Source: a virus. From it: a stretch of 21,544 nt of DNA. The first letter of the stretch is position 1; every line of letters begins with the position of its first letter. Below are positions 11,776-20,320 of the stretch, piece after piece. A program made the translations under genes and the position numbers. The stretch spans positions 1 through 21,544 of the IMG/VR virus record IMGVR_UViG_3300017818_000129. One strand, written 5' to 3'. A model generated the notes under the pieces. The model was not told where the DNA came from and made no database searches. It saw nothing but the letters and a program-made list of their open reading frames with translations.

Positions 11776-14700
11776 GGCATTAAAAACTCCATCTGTTGAT
11801 TTACTTGACTCGGTAGGACAGCTTCTACAGGTTCGTCGTCCTTCGCAGACTTTTCCTCTGCTGTGTTAGCACGGTCTGCACGTACCGCAACCATTCCTGC
11901 CGCAACTGAAAGTGCTTGGAAGAATTCAAAATTCTCTTGCTCTGTCTTTAGCGGTTTCCCTGAGATTAAAATATCCTGTACTTTCTTCGCGAGTTTAACG
12001 TCGTTAACCATCGCCTCCACAAGACTTAGTCCTTGCATACGGATGCTCTGGATCATGGCCTCGGCACCGACATAACGTGGAGAAACAACCCCGCGGTTAA
12101 TCGAGTAGATACGGGAGATCCAAGATTCGATAGATAGTCCTGTTGGAACACCATCTACGGACATTCCCTCAGTCATCTTACCCTTGTGAAGGACAGACCA
12201 CTCACCAATACTACGGAGTGTCTCGAATAGCTCTTCATCGTTATCCGTCATCTTGCTAAAGATTTCACGACGCTTTTGGGCCATTGCATCAGTGCCTGCT
12301 CCGATTGACTCGAGCAGTGCGCCGCCATCAAAGCCACGCTTCACGGTCATCAAGCGTTCGCCGTTATCGAAGTTTACGCCAACAGCAGAGAGTCCTTCGA
12401 TAGGACGCTCAGATTGTGAGCGAATCCACGTTGAGAAATACTCTTTGCGTAACCCTTTGTAAGCATTGACCGCATCATCGATCTTTTGCTGGCCCATTTC
12501 ACGTGACATGTTGCCTGCTTCGATATCAGCGTTAACTTCCTTGGTGATACGTGCCTTAACGAGCTGTTCGATGCTCTCGACTTCGGTAAAGCCAACATCT
12601 CCAGCGTTAAACTGCTTGAAGAAAAATGCTTGAGGGTCTGCGTCGATACTCTCGAGAGCTTTAGAGAGCTTGTCTCTTTCGTAGGATTCCTTCGTTGCCC
12701 GAGCGCGGAACTCTTCTTTCATCTTTGCTACGGTATTTTTATGTTCTGCAATATTCGCGGTGACAAGCCCTCGTATCTCATCATCGGCACGGAACATCGT
12801 ATCGATACTCACTTCCTTAAAGATACTATCCATATCGAGGAGGGGTACTTGTGTGTACGAACCTGCGTCATTGGCGCGAAGCATTTTGAGTTCTGAAACA
12901 CTAAAGAGGAAGTTCATGTTCATTCCCTCTTCAGCGAAGAGTGACTCGCCTTTTTGCATTTGTTCCGCAATATCCCGTAGGGCTTTTTCCCGTTGTGCTG
13001 GGAACATTGCGCCTTCTGATAGGGCTTTGCGTAACGGAGCCGCCGCAGGACTGTTGCGGATTACTTCGAGAACTTTGAGCTTTAACGCACCACGGAATGC
13101 TTCCGTCGCCTCGTCTCCTTCAACCATTTGGTAGTGGCCACCCCTGTCTCCAACAACTTCGGTGCGTTGTCCACGACCTCCTGTATACACAGTAATCGGC
13201 TCTTCAAAGTGCTTGCCAGCCACTTGCGCGATCTCGTTGTTGACACGCAGAACAGTATCTGTACTCGCAAACCCTTTAGTTATAGGGTCAGCTACACTCA
13301 GATCTCCGAGCATATTTATGAAGAACTCGTCTGGCTTAATACGGCCTGTAGCTCCTGCGCGGATTAAAGATGGTGTTGCTTCTTTTGGAGATACGCCTTT
13401 ACCAATCTTTTCTCCCGGAGTTCCCGGACGCATATGACGTTGCGCGAATTCGACTTGGAACGTTCTGTTAGCCGCCGCTAAGTCTGTGCTCGCATTTGAT
13501 GGCTGACGGTCTGCCGCATTAAAGAAGTTATCGTAGAAGCCGTCGCCAGATTCTGCGAGTTCATCGAGGCGATCTACCATACCGCGTTCTTGTAGGGCAC
13601 CGGCACCTGTCGTCTCGCGACTGTAGGTCTTACGGATACTCGCATTCAACCCACGCTTAAACATGTGGAATTCTTGGAGAGTAATTGCGAGTGGGATGTT
13701 GTTTGCAAGCTGGATTGCGGCTTGGGCTAACGCATCGTCATCCATAGCCAAGTCAGCTTGAGTTGCGACTGCGCCAGCTTCCCCCGGCTTTTTAGGAACA
13801 CGGCCACCAATAACAAGAGCACGAACACGTCTTACACTCTCTTCCGTGACACCCGGAATGTCGGTGTCTCCACGGAGTGCCCCGCGTATTCTCTCCCACT
13901 TATCGATGCCATTAGACTTCGCATTAAGACCAACAGCTTCGTAGAGCATACCTTTAAGGTCTTCCGCGTCGAGGTTGTTAGCCGCGGCCGCTCTTTCAAT
14001 CCCTGCATCGAGTTGCGCCATTGTGCGGTCAGCCGCATCATTAAATTGGACTGACCAGTTACGGAAATGGGCCGGTTTAGCTGTTAAGCCTGCTTCACGT
14101 TGCGCTCCTGCGGATGCGGCAGGTACATTAAACGACTCGACGAGCGTTGGGTCTACGTTTACTTCATCGTAGAAAGACGTAACATCCATGAGGGTGTTGT
14201 CGCCGTACTGGGAGTACAACACTTCATAGGGTTGTGTAGCCGCATTATAGTTGCGTGAACGTGTAATGTAGTATTGGTATGTGCCGACATTATCCGCACC
14301 ACCTTGTGGTGTACGCCCGTAGTCTCGTGCGTAAACATTCGCCGCTTCTTTAATCCGTACCAGACGCTCGTTCATACGCTCATTGAGACGGTCACTAATC
14401 TCCGACGACGGCATACCGACAGACTCAAGAACCTTACGGTACTTTTCATCATCCCTGATTAGGAACTCAGACATATCTGGGAGGTCATCTCCCGGCTTCC
14501 ATGTCGGGTCAACCATACGAATAGCGTCTTGGTTTCCTGAAAGCGCACTTTCAACCATACCGAAACGCTCGTCAAGAACTGTTTCAACCTCGGCCAAGTC
14601 ACGGGTGATGCCACGTCGTAGCTCATCGTTGTAGCTCGCTAGACCCTCGGCAAGTTCGCGGACATCCGCGTCTGTGCTTGATTGCGCCGCGCCGAGTAGC

Positions 14701-16982
14701 TGGGCGACAGCTTGGTTCATGCGGTTGGCAAGCTCTGCCTTCCGACTGAGGATTGCTTCCTTCGCGTAGAAGGCAGAACCCATGTCAGTGATATCTGTGA
14801 CATCTACACCACGTGCAAGCTGTTTCTCTGCGAGAAGAAGGACGTTAAGCCCAGTAACTACACCGAGTGTTTGTTGTACAAAGTCATCAGTAAAGTACGG
14901 TTGTTGAGTACGTGGGTTGATAATCCCGCTCAGTTTATCTTGGAGATTACGTACATAAGTTGCGCTTTGGATGACGCTCTGACGTGCTTCCGGAGAAAGA
15001 TTTGAGATCGAGTTGAGAACTTGCCGCTCAGTCTTGTTTAGGGAGAACGACAGCTCGTCGTATAGACCAGCCCTACGTAAAATATTAGGGTCCATTGTGG
15101 TGAAAGGCATCATCGCGGTATTGATTAATACATCACCCGTCATACCCGCAACGTTAACGAGCTTTTTAGTACCGCCAATTGTGATTTGCATTGCAGTGTG
15201 TCCGGACATAAATCCGAGAACTTCAGCAATTGCTTGAGACCCTTCCCCGCCTGCAAAGTGATCTGAGACAACCTGACCCGCTACCGACGCACCGAGGATA
15301 CCGTAGCCTGTTGTGCGGAATGTGTCGCCAAGCCATGTTCCTTTGAGAACTTGCCCCTGTGCATTTTCGATCCTCTTTGCAAAGCCATCGATAGCTTTGC
15401 GCTCGGCGTCAATCTGTGCTTGGAGTGTGCGAATCTCTCGCGGATTTTCCGTAGCATTTCTCTTTATGATGAGGTCATCCATGCGGCTAGTGGCTTGAGC
15501 CATTTGCTCCGATTGCACACGGATCTGGTTTGCCGCTGAGAAGTTGGGTGTATCTTTATACACACTTAGGTTAATACGCATTGAGCTTGCAGACATTCCA
15601 CGTGCCCAGTTGCTGAATGCACGGTCTGGGTAGGTTTCGAGGTACTCTGCGGCAAGCTCTCCGCCGGTTTTACCAGCTTTAAACGCTTCGTCTGCACTTC
15701 CATAGTTGTTATCGATCCACGTATTGAATCGTTTGACCTGTACCATCGCTAAACCATAGCGGAATCCAGCAGAGGCAACAGCTAAGGGGACTTCTTCTCC
15801 GAGGAAACGATACGCACGATCTTCTGCATCACGCGCATACATCCAATAAGACTCGGCGGCCTCAGGACTAAAGCCCTCCGCTTCGAGTGCTTTTGCGTAG
15901 TCGAAGATATACTCAGGAGACATGGTGTAGGTTTGTGTCTTTTCATCAAAGATCAGCATACCTTTCTTACGCATGTCTTCTTGAATCTTAGCGTCTGTCT
16001 TCAAGGTTTGGGAGTTTGCTTTTGCAATCTCGTACTGGGGTTCTCCATAAAGGAATAAACCAGACTCGAGTCCAGCCTCATACGTTGCAGACTCTGTAAA
16101 AGGTTTTGCCACAAATCCTGCAAGATCAAGGACAAATCCGACAGTATCGCGCACACCTTGGAAAGCGCGAGCAATCTTCATTTCTCCTGCATCTTCGGCC
16201 GCGATGAGTGCCGCATGATCAGCAGGATTACTCGAGAGCTTGTTGAGGATAGGGATGAGTGTCTCGTACCCTTCGGTTGGAGTTTCTTTTGCGAGGAGAG
16301 TGCTAGTTAATGGGGTGTACCCTACGGCAGGAGATTTTGCTTTACGAATATCTTCAATGTACCGTGGAGCAATATACCCGTACTGCCCTTCAGGATTCTC
16401 TTGTGTGCGGACACTATCGATTGCCATCGGGTCTGCGTTGTCCACGAGAGCTTGGGCAAAGTAGTAGCCCCCTTGAGATGCCATCAATGCTCCGCGCTGT
16501 TCTGGCGTAGCATTCTCGTCGAATCTCACGAATTGGAAGTTACCGGGCTTAATTGTTCCGTCTGCTTGTGCGCGTTGCACTGTGATAGGGAGACGTCCTT
16601 GTGCTTCAATTGCTTCTTGGGCATTCGTAGGGATAAGGAACCCAATAGACTTACTTATAGCATCACGATATTTTGCTTCTCTTACAGTATCATCGTGCTT
16701 AATAAATCTATCGTAGTAGCTCTTCTCAATTCCGGGATTTTCAGCGATAACACTCGGGGTGAGAGATTGAGTGAGTGCTTGTTTAAAACGGACCGGGGGA
16801 GCTTGGTAATCATCTGCCACCATATTTGATGGGGAAACAATACCTGAGATTTCTTCGGAACGTTCAGTAGGTCTCTCAAGCTCAGTTGCGGCAGGAGCGA
16901 CTTCTACAGGAGGGTTTAGGATATCCTCCATTTGTGCATTAGTTGCGTCAGTCTGTTCCTGTTCGGTAGGTTGTAGTGCCAT
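11772..16982 (-). CDS. Giant internal virion / DNA ejection protein, 1736 residues (T7 gp16-like by position)
   Basis: This is the largest gene in the window. It follows a 740-residue gene in the order and size relation of T7 gp15-gp16, so a role as an internal core protein ejected into the host envelope is inferred. The N-terminal 70 residues are Glu/Pro-rich and probably disordered. Residues about 555-630 (TTGYGILGASVAGQVVSDHF ... AMQITIGG ... AGMTGDVLINTAMMPF) are glycine/alanine-rich and hydrophobic, a candidate membrane-inserting stretch. Long helical parts with many charged residues follow (about 640-1000 and 1350-1500), and the tail is acidic. I see no lytic transglycosylase signature as in T7 gp16, and none of the single-subunit RNA polymerase motifs of N4-type virion polymerases. 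An AAGGGAAAA element precedes the ATG. Any enzymatic activity remains open. Confidence 0.75.
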   Translation of the reverse strand: MALQPTEQEQTDATNAQMEDILNPPVEVAPAATELERPTERSEEISGIVSPSNMVADDYQAPPVRFKQALTQSLTPSVIAENPGIEKSYYDRFIKHDDTVREAKYRDAISKSIGFLIPTNAQEAIEAQGRLPITVQRAQADGTIKPGNFQFVRFDENATPEQRGALMASQGGYYFAQALVDNADPMAIDSVRTQENPEGQYGYIAPRYIEDIRKAKSPAVGYTPLTSTLLAKETPTEGYETLIPILNKLSSNPADHAALIAAEDAGEMKIARAFQGVRDTVGFVLDLAGFVAKPFTESATYEAGLESGLFLYGEPQYEIAKANSQTLKTDAKIQEDMRKKGMLIFDEKTQTYTMSPEYIFDYAKALEAEGFSPEAAESYWMYARDAEDRAYRFLGEEVPLAVASAGFRYGLAMVQVKRFNTWIDNNYGSADEAFKAGKTGGELAAEYLETYPDRAFSNWARGMSASSMRINLSVYKDTPNFSAANQIRVQSEQMAQATSRMDDLIIKRNATENPREIRTLQAQIDAERKAIDGFAKRIENAQGQVLKGTWLGDTFRTTGYGILGASVAGQVVSDHFAGGEGSQAIAEVLGFMSGHTAMQITIGGTKKLVNVAGMTGDVLINTAMMPFTTMDPNILRRAGLYDELSFSLNKTERQVLNSISNLSPEARQSVIQSATYVRNLQDKLSGIINPRTQQPYFTDDFVQQTLGVVTGLNVLLLAEKQLARGVDVTDITDMGSAFYAKEAILSRKAELANRMNQAVAQLLGAAQSSTDADVRELAEGLASYNDELRRGITRDLAEVETVLDERFGMVESALSGNQDAIRMVDPTWKPGDDLPDMSEFLIRDDEKYRKVLESVGMPSSEISDRLNERMNERLVRIKEAANVYARDYGRTPQGGADNVGTYQYYITRSRNYNAATQPYEVLYSQYGDNTLMDVTSFYDEVNVDPTLVESFNVPAASAGAQREAGLTAKPAHFRNWSVQFNDAADRTMAQLDAGIERAAAANNLDAEDLKGMLYEAVGLNAKSNGIDKWERIRGALRGDTDIPGVTEESVRRVRALVIGGRVPKKPGEAGAVATQADLAMDDDALAQAAIQLANNIPLAITLQEFHMFKRGLNASIRKTYSRETTGAGALQERGMVDRLDELAESGDGFYDNFFNAADRQPSNASTDLAAANRTFQVEFAQRHMRPGTPGEKIGKGVSPKEATPSLIRAGATGRIKPDEFFINMLGDLSVADPITKGFASTDTVLRVNNEIAQVAGKHFEEPITVYTGGRGQRTEVVGDRGGHYQMVEGDEATEAFRGALKLKVLEVIRNSPAAAPLRKALSEGAMFPAQREKALRDIAEQMQKGESLFAEEGMNMNFLFSVSELKMLRANDAGSYTQVPLLDMDSIFKEVSIDTMFRADDEIRGLVTANIAEHKNTVAKMKEEFRARATKESYERDKLSKALESIDADPQAFFFKQFNAGDVGFTEVESIEQLVKARITKEVNADIEAGNMSREMGQQKIDDAVNAYKGLRKEYFSTWIRSQSERPIEGLSAVGVNFDNGERLMTVKRGFDGGALLESIGAGTDAMAQKRREIFSKMTDNDEELFETLRSIGEWSVLHKGKMTEGMSVDGVPTGLSIESWISRIYSINRGVVSPRYVGAEAMIQSIRMQGLSLVEAMVNDVKLAKKVQDILISGKPLKTEQENFEFFQALSVAAGMVAVRADRANTAEEKSAKDDEPVEAVLPSQVNQQMEFLMP

Positions 16983-16994
16983 GCAATTTTCCCT

Positions 16995-19217
16995 TTAGAG
17001 TACCAGTTCACCATTAGCGTTTAGCTTGCCACCGACGCCACTTGGAAGAGGAACCGTGTCACCAACTTTTGGATAAGCCTTATAGAAACGTCCGTTACTC
17101 GCTCTATTCACTTCATCTTCGAGGACAGCAAAGAGATAGTCTTTTGACCCTTGTCCCTCAGATATCATCTTTTTATCCGCAGTCCAAGCCGCCCAGACCC
17201 TCGCTTCATTCTTAGATGAAAGACCCATCGCAATTTTGTACTGTCGCTCCATCACTGTTACGACCGACTGAATCACAGCGCGTTTTACTTTTGTATCTTG
17301 GAGTGTGCCGTTAAAGTTGAGGAGGTTTTGAATACGCTCAATATCCGCGTCAGAGATCGTACGGGCCGCGGCGTTACCACCTTGGAGTGCCATAGCCATC
17401 GAGTAAACGAGAACACCTTCGTAGTATTTCTGGACAGCATTTGCTACGGCAATCTCGTTTGTCTCATTAAGATTTGCGATATCCTTATCGAGATTGTTTT
17501 TTAGATTAAGGAGCTTCTCTTTATTCTTACTCTTTTGTTGCTCAGTATCTGTTGATAAATCAATTGCTTGCATAAAGTAATCGATCTGAGCACCAAAACC
17601 ATTCAAAGCACTGACCGCAGAACCGACAATACCCGGAATTGCAGGGCTGTCTGCTCCGTACGAAGTCATGAGAGCTTGACCAACAAGTACAGTGTTCTTT
17701 GCCGCATCAGCCTTGTTTGTGATGTCGGCCATCTTTTGAGTACCGAGGTATGTTCCCTCGATGTACTTTACGTATTGTTCTTGTTCTTTGTTTAGTCGCT
17801 CAATATCATTTGTTTTAAACGCAGGGTAAAGACTTGCCGGTCCACGCATCTCATTGCGCTCGGTTTCAGACTGAACATCCAGAGCGTTGACGGGAGCGAT
17901 GAGGGTTAGTGCCGCTATACTATGGTCTGTATCTAGCCTATCAAACACACCCATTTTTTTCGTGTACTCATCGTACGCTTTCATTGCACCGGTGTAACTT
18001 GTGCCTGTGCCAGCTTCAAAAATATTAAACTGCCCGCCCCTCCTTTTAGCATCGAGGGAATAATAATTGTCGTAATTACGGAAAATTCCTCGAGTGTGGA
18101 GCATTGCATCAAGTGCGTCTGTGGGTTTCATATTAGCTGTTAGAGCTAGCCCGTGTATTTCTTCTACGACGGCATCTGTAGATGCGTTACGCATATTTAT
18201 GTTCTTGCCCGCATTTCTAATAATATTTTTTTCGCCTTCCGTAAGCACACGTTCTGACGTATCAAGAGTAGGAAGAGTGGTACCATCCTTAGGTACTCCT
18301 ATAATTTCCTCTTCTCCTGTCGTCGGGTTTACTACGACCTTTTTATCTAAGTCAATTTGCTCGGGAGGAATACGCATGTTGTACAGTCTTGCATAAACCT
18401 CTGATAGTTTAGCTTTAGACTCCTTAGAGATATCATTATACACACCCTCAAGTAACTCAATTGCTAGGTCTGGAGTGTAAGTCGTAGCGACCGACTCAAT
18501 CAAACTTGCGGGAATTCGGGGTGTTCTTTGACCGGCGAGTTTTGGATCGCCCTCTACAGTACGGGTGTAGTCTAGCGCGGCCTGCTCGAGATAGGAGCCG
18601 AGTTGCCCCTTCCATTGAGCCGCGAGAGTTGGATAGCGTTGCTCCCAGAAAGCGTATTGTTGCCCGCTAATCTCCCGTTGAGCGTGGAGAAGTTTCTCCG
18701 CACCTGTTGTACCACGTGGGATGTACTGGCCCGTGGTGACATCTTCATACATACGTCCCGTATCTTGGTCGCGTATTTGGGCTGGCATTCCATCCTTAAA
18801 TGAGTTGACACGACGGTAGACAAATACGGCGTTTGGATCGATAGTCTCGCCCATTGTTTGTGCGATGGTACGTGCAGGCGTTGCCGTATCAGTACCGAGT
18901 GCGATGTTACGTTCCCGGAGACGACGTTGATCGCGCTGTAATTTTGCGGCCTCACTCTCTCCCTCAATAGTAATCCCAGCACGGCCTGTTATTAGTGCTT
19001 CCTTCTCTTTCATAAACAGATCGTGCTCAGTCTGCGTAGCACCCTGCGGCGTTAAAAGAAACATTGCTCCTGCTTTTTTCTTTGCAAGCTCTTTATTAAA
19101 GGCAAGATCAATTGCGTCCTGCGCCTCTTTCTCTTTTGCCGTTTTCTTAGCTTCCGCGGCAGATACTGCTCTAGCTCCTGACGCTAGACCTACACCGAGT
19201 GCGAGTAAAGGTAACAT
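16995..19217 (-). CDS. Internal virion protein, 740 residues (T7 gp15-like by size and order)
   Basis: The start ATG shares its A with the preceding TAA and has AGGAG about 10 bases upstream. The length is near that of T7 gp15 (747), and it lies just before the giant protein, so a place in the internal core or ejection tube is inferred. The N-terminus is hydrophobic and small (MLPLLALGVGLASGARAVSA), possibly a membrane-active segment, followed by an Ala/Lys helix. The middle and C-terminal parts are predominantly helical with polar Asn/Lys-rich stretches (KEKLLNLKNNLDKDIANLNE). The last 30 residues look like a small beta domain (VGDTVPLPSGVGGKLNANGE). No catalytic motif is visible. The assignment is by context, since the sequence is not directly recognisable as gp15. 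Confidence 0.7.
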   Translation of the reverse strand: MLPLLALGVGLASGARAVSAAEAKKTAKEKEAQDAIDLAFNKELAKKKAGAMFLLTPQGATQTEHDLFMKEKEALITGRAGITIEGESEAAKLQRDQRRLRERNIALGTDTATPARTIAQTMGETIDPNAVFVYRRVNSFKDGMPAQIRDQDTGRMYEDVTTGQYIPRGTTGAEKLLHAQREISGQQYAFWEQRYPTLAAQWKGQLGSYLEQAALDYTRTVEGDPKLAGQRTPRIPASLIESVATTYTPDLAIELLEGVYNDISKESKAKLSEVYARLYNMRIPPEQIDLDKKVVVNPTTGEEEIIGVPKDGTTLPTLDTSERVLTEGEKNIIRNAGKNINMRNASTDAVVEEIHGLALTANMKPTDALDAMLHTRGIFRNYDNYYSLDAKRRGGQFNIFEAGTGTSYTGAMKAYDEYTKKMGVFDRLDTDHSIAALTLIAPVNALDVQSETERNEMRGPASLYPAFKTNDIERLNKEQEQYVKYIEGTYLGTQKMADITNKADAAKNTVLVGQALMTSYGADSPAIPGIVGSAVSALNGFGAQIDYFMQAIDLSTDTEQQKSKNKEKLLNLKNNLDKDIANLNETNEIAVANAVQKYYEGVLVYSMAMALQGGNAAARTISDADIERIQNLLNFNGTLQDTKVKRAVIQSVVTVMERQYKIAMGLSSKNEARVWAAWTADKKMISEGQGSKDYLFAVLEDEVNRASNGRFYKAYPKVGDTVPLPSGVGGKLNANGELVL

Positions 19218-19768
19218 TATTCTTCAACTCCTAAGAAACTGCCATTGGCTATTTGCTGTTGATCCATTTCCCGCATAGTGAGTTCTTCCATTGCTTGGTT
19301 ATTACGAGCAATAACTTGTCGGTAAACTTCTGGGTTCTTTTGACGCATGATGTTGAGGATTGTTGTGTCATCCAATCCATCGCTTTCATCAGGCATGCCG
19401 TCCGCTGTCGATACAACACGAACCGGGATTCTGTTCTCTGCGGCTAGCCCCATGAAGTGAATTGCGAGTGGTCCTTTAATAAGCTCCGCAACATCAACTG
19501 AGAATGTGCCGCTCATAAATCCCCCAATTGCGAGCGAGTTCACAATTTCTTCTACAGTAATTCCAGCGAGCATCAGCTTTAAGTACCGTTGCTCTGTCTT
19601 CGGTTTTGTTGCTTGCGTTAAAACGTAGTCTAGAGCCTCTTCAGGATCTGCAAAACGCGCAGGGTTATCCCACGCCCACTTTCCTTTTGGCTGTGTAAGA
19701 CTAAATCCCGCAGGTGCGCGGGACATAGGGTCCGCAAAACGCGGATCATTTGGGGGAGGTAACGGCAT
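19217..19768 (-). CDS. Phage virion-associated protein with N-terminal Pro-rich and DPEEAL motif
   Basis: The 183-residue protein begins with a Pro-rich arm (MPLPPPNDPRFADPMSRAPA) and GFSLTQPKGKWAWDNP, then PARFADPEEALDYVL. A similar SLT..P....W..P....DPEEAL pattern occurs in phage proteins located among structural genes. The rest is helical (YLKLMLAGITVEEIVNSLAI) with a Gln/Met-rich C-terminal helix. It lies two bases from the preceding gene in the virion operon. The exact role (core scaffold, connector or chaperone) is unknown. Confidence 0.7.
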   Translation of the reverse strand: MPLPPPNDPRFADPMSRAPAGFSLTQPKGKWAWDNPARFADPEEALDYVLTQATKPKTEQRYLKLMLAGITVEEIVNSLAIGGFMSGTFSVDVAELIKGPLAIHFMGLAAENRIPVRVVSTADGMPDESDGLDDTTILNIMRQKNPEVYRQVIARNNQAMEELTMREMDQQQIANGSFLGVEE

Positions 19769-19770
19769 TG

Positions 19771-20310
19771 TTATGACACCTTAGTGGAGGAGCGTACAGA
19801 GATGGGGGTGTTTGTGCTTATTCTCATTGTAGTTGCGCCGCCCCGTCTTGTCAACGGAACTCGATCACCCCCTAAGCGAGCAACCCAAGCTAAATCAGAG
19901 TTTTGGGACATTCTCCGCATACCTTGCTGAACAGTGGAGTTAGATTGTCCGATACGACCGTTAGCGGCTTGACCAGAAGTGAAGGACCCCGGACTGTACC
20001 TACCATCAGCCGAAACACCTTTTGGTGTTGGCATCGTTCTGGTACGTTCTTTACCACCAGATAGTTCGGATAAAGCCGAAGACCCTTTTTGCCATGCTGT
20101 GACACCTTTCTTAGTCCAGTCCCATGCTGTACTAGCGGCTGTACCGGCGTAGTCGTAAACATCTTCAGCGTAGTCTCCCGCTGTGTACAAAAAACTAGAG
20201 AGCCCTCCACTTTCAGGCAAATCTAGATAAGATTCTGCTTCGTCACCGTACGTCCAACCGCTCGTAAAATCAGCGATGTACGGACTAACGTATGTATCCC
20301 AAAAACTCAT
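19771..20310 (-). CDS. Putative virion protein, 179 residues
   Basis: The N-terminal half is aromatic- and Asp-rich with repeated Tyr/Asp/Trp (MSFWDTYVSPYIADFTSGWT, GDYAEDVYDYAGTAASTAWD), plausibly a helix lying along a surface or membrane. The second half is Ser/Gly/Arg-rich and low in hydrophobics (TPKGVSADGRYSPGSFTSGQ), likely disordered. No known domain. Ten bases separate it from the upstream coiled-coil gene, so it is translated in the same operon. I infer a minor virion component from context only. Confidence 0.65.
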   Translation of the reverse strand: MSFWDTYVSPYIADFTSGWTYGDEAESYLDLPESGGLSSFLYTAGDYAEDVYDYAGTAASTAWDWTKKGVTAWQKGSSALSELSGGKERTRTMPTPKGVSADGRYSPGSFTSGQAANGRIGQSNSTVQQGMRRMSQNSDLAWVARLGGDRVPLTRRGGATTMRISTNTPISVRSSTKVS

Positions 20311-20320
20311 ACCTTGCTCC

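Noticed and set aside
16401-16829. 142-codon plus-strand frame opposite the giant virion gene
   Set aside because: Antisense shadow with an implausible Cys- and Ser-rich product and no start signal; the minus-strand gene is intact.
11772-16982. Virion RNA polymerase of the N4 type
   Set aside because: Size prompted the idea, but none of the single-subunit RNA polymerase signature motifs could be found by reading the protein.
18572-18982. 136-codon minus-strand frame inside the 740-residue virion gene
   Set aside because: Arg/Ser/Val-rich out-of-frame product without a ribosome site; the main gene is continuous.
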